A stretch of DNA of 5,008 nt from GCA-2733415 sp964635575 (GTDB taxonomy: Bacteria; Bacteroidota; Bacteroidia; Flavobacteriales; Flavobacteriaceae): assembly GCA_964635575.1 (NCBI GenBank), contig CAZWNY010000082.1, positions 1 through 5,008 of the forward strand. Reading direction: 5' to 3'. The notes under the pieces are model-generated. The model did no database searches, was not told the origin of the DNA, and worked only from the letters and a program-made list of their open reading frames with translations. Shown piece by piece: positions 4,201 to 5,008 of the stretch. The translations under genes and the position numbers were made by a program. Every line of letters starts with the position of its first letter. The stretch's first letter is position 1.

Positions 4201-5008
4201 ATGATGAATGGTCACAGATTATCCGATTGGTTACCTACAACAAATAAAGAAGTAAAAATACGTGGCTGGGAAGAATTAGATGTAATTCTTTTTAGTGGCG
4301 ATGCTTATGTAGATCACCCGTCTTTTGGACCTGCAGTAATTGGTAGAATTATTGAAGATTGCGGTTTGCGAATTGCTATTGTTCCGCAACCTAATGTGAA
4401 TGACAATTTGCAGGATTTTATAAAATTAGGAACGCCAAAGTTATTTTTTGCAGTTACCTCTGGCACCATGGACTCAATGGTAAGTAATTATACCGCAAGT
4501 AAAAAACGAAGAGATAAAGATGCATATACACCAGGAGGAGAAAAAGGATTACGACCAGATTATGCAACTTCGGTTTATGCTAAAATATTAAAAAAAAAAT
4601 TCCCCGATACTCCAATAATTATTGGCGGCATTGAAGCATCTTTACGTAGAGTTACACATTACGATTATTGGAGTAATAAATTATCTCCAGATATTTTAAC
4701 CTCCTCAGGAGCTGACCTATTAGTATATGGAATGGGCGAACAACCTTTGCGAGAAATTATAATGCTATTGCAAAAAGGAGTTCCATTTTCATCATTAAAA
4801 ACCATTAAACAAACAGCATATTTACAAAATAAAAACGAAACACTTCAAAAAAATAAAAATTGGAAAGACGTAACTATTGCGTCTCATGAAACCTGTCTGT
4901 CCGATAAAAAAATATTTGCGAGTAACTTTAAAATAATTGAACAAGAATCTAACAAAACGTTTGGAAACCGTATTTTACAAGAAGTTTCAGGTAATAAATT
5001 AATTATAA
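4201..5008 (+). CDS. ygiQ: YgiQ-family radical SAM protein, N-terminal part (runs off right edge)
   Basis: 269 codons are open to the last base with no stop, so the gene is cut by the window. The sequence follows the N-terminal domain of YgiQ (UPF0313): LDVILFSGDAYVDHPSFGPA at about 27-46, KLFFAVTSGTMDSMVSNYTA at 80-99, RRDKDAYTP at 103-111, then PIIIGGIEASLRRVTHYDYW at 138-157 and LLVYGMGEQPLREI at 173-186. Family members are usually 600-750 residues, with the CxxxCxxC iron-sulfur motif of the radical SAM core in the middle, so that motif is expected beyond this window and is not seen here. The family's substrate is, to my knowledge, unestablished. Start: ATG at 4201 or the adjacent ATG at 4204; an in-frame TGA at 4159-4161 excludes a longer form with another ATG. 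An A10 run (4590-4599) encodes three lysines. Confidence 0.93.
   Translation, partial: MMNGHRLSDWLPTTNKEVKIRGWEELDVILFSGDAYVDHPSFGPAVIGRIIEDCGLRIAIVPQPNVNDNLQDFIKLGTPKLFFAVTSGTMDSMVSNYTASKKRRDKDAYTPGGEKGLRPDYATSVYAKILKKKFPDTPIIIGGIEASLRRVTHYDYWSNKLSPDILTSSGADLLVYGMGEQPLREIIMLLQKGVPFSSLKTIKQTAYLQNKNETLQKNKNWKDVTIASHETCLSDKKIFASNFKIIEQESNKTFGNRILQEVSGNKLII

Overview
The window looks like ordinary chromosome of a member of the Bacteroidota, most likely a marine-type Flavobacteriaceae. The evidence is the very AT-rich sequence, start codons without Shine-Dalgarno sequences, promoters of the TTG-N19-TAnnTTTG type, a lipoprotein with a flavobacterial-looking N-terminus, and the gene order exbB-exbD-tonB-folC. 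The genus cannot be fixed from the sequence alone.

Layout: (1) 1-183, minus strand: the N-terminal 61 codons of a lipoprotein that enters an LVIVD-type repeat and runs off the left edge. (2) 184-529: a divergent, AT-rich intergenic region with no gene. It holds a weak promoter candidate for the lipoprotein and, by position, should hold the exbB operon promoter, although no exact consensus copy was found. (3) 530-3870, plus strand: an apparent operon of exbB (proton channel), exbD (channel partner), a tonB-type energy transducer and folC (folylpolyglutamate/dihydrofolate synthase). The three envelope proteins form one machine: ExbB/ExbD use the proton motive force and the TonB-like protein carries that energy across the periplasm to outer-membrane receptors. 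folC starts one base after the tonB stop, so it is probably translated with the tonB message although its function is unrelated. (4) 3888-4061: a self-contained tRNA-Val(TAC) unit with its own exact-consensus promoter, a palindromic 5' leader and a strong intrinsic terminator. (5) 4078-4141: a perfect 24-bp inverted repeat around a 16-nt spacer. (6) 4189-5008: a consensus -7 box almost touching the start codon of a YgiQ-family radical SAM protein, whose first 269 codons are present before the right edge cuts it.

No mobile element, CRISPR array, defence island or clearly new protein system is visible. The parts that recognised genes do not explain are non-coding: a stem-loop filling the exbB-exbD gap, overlapping octamer repeats there, the palindrome in the tRNA leader, the 24-bp inverted repeat, and the very short or absent leader of ygiQ.
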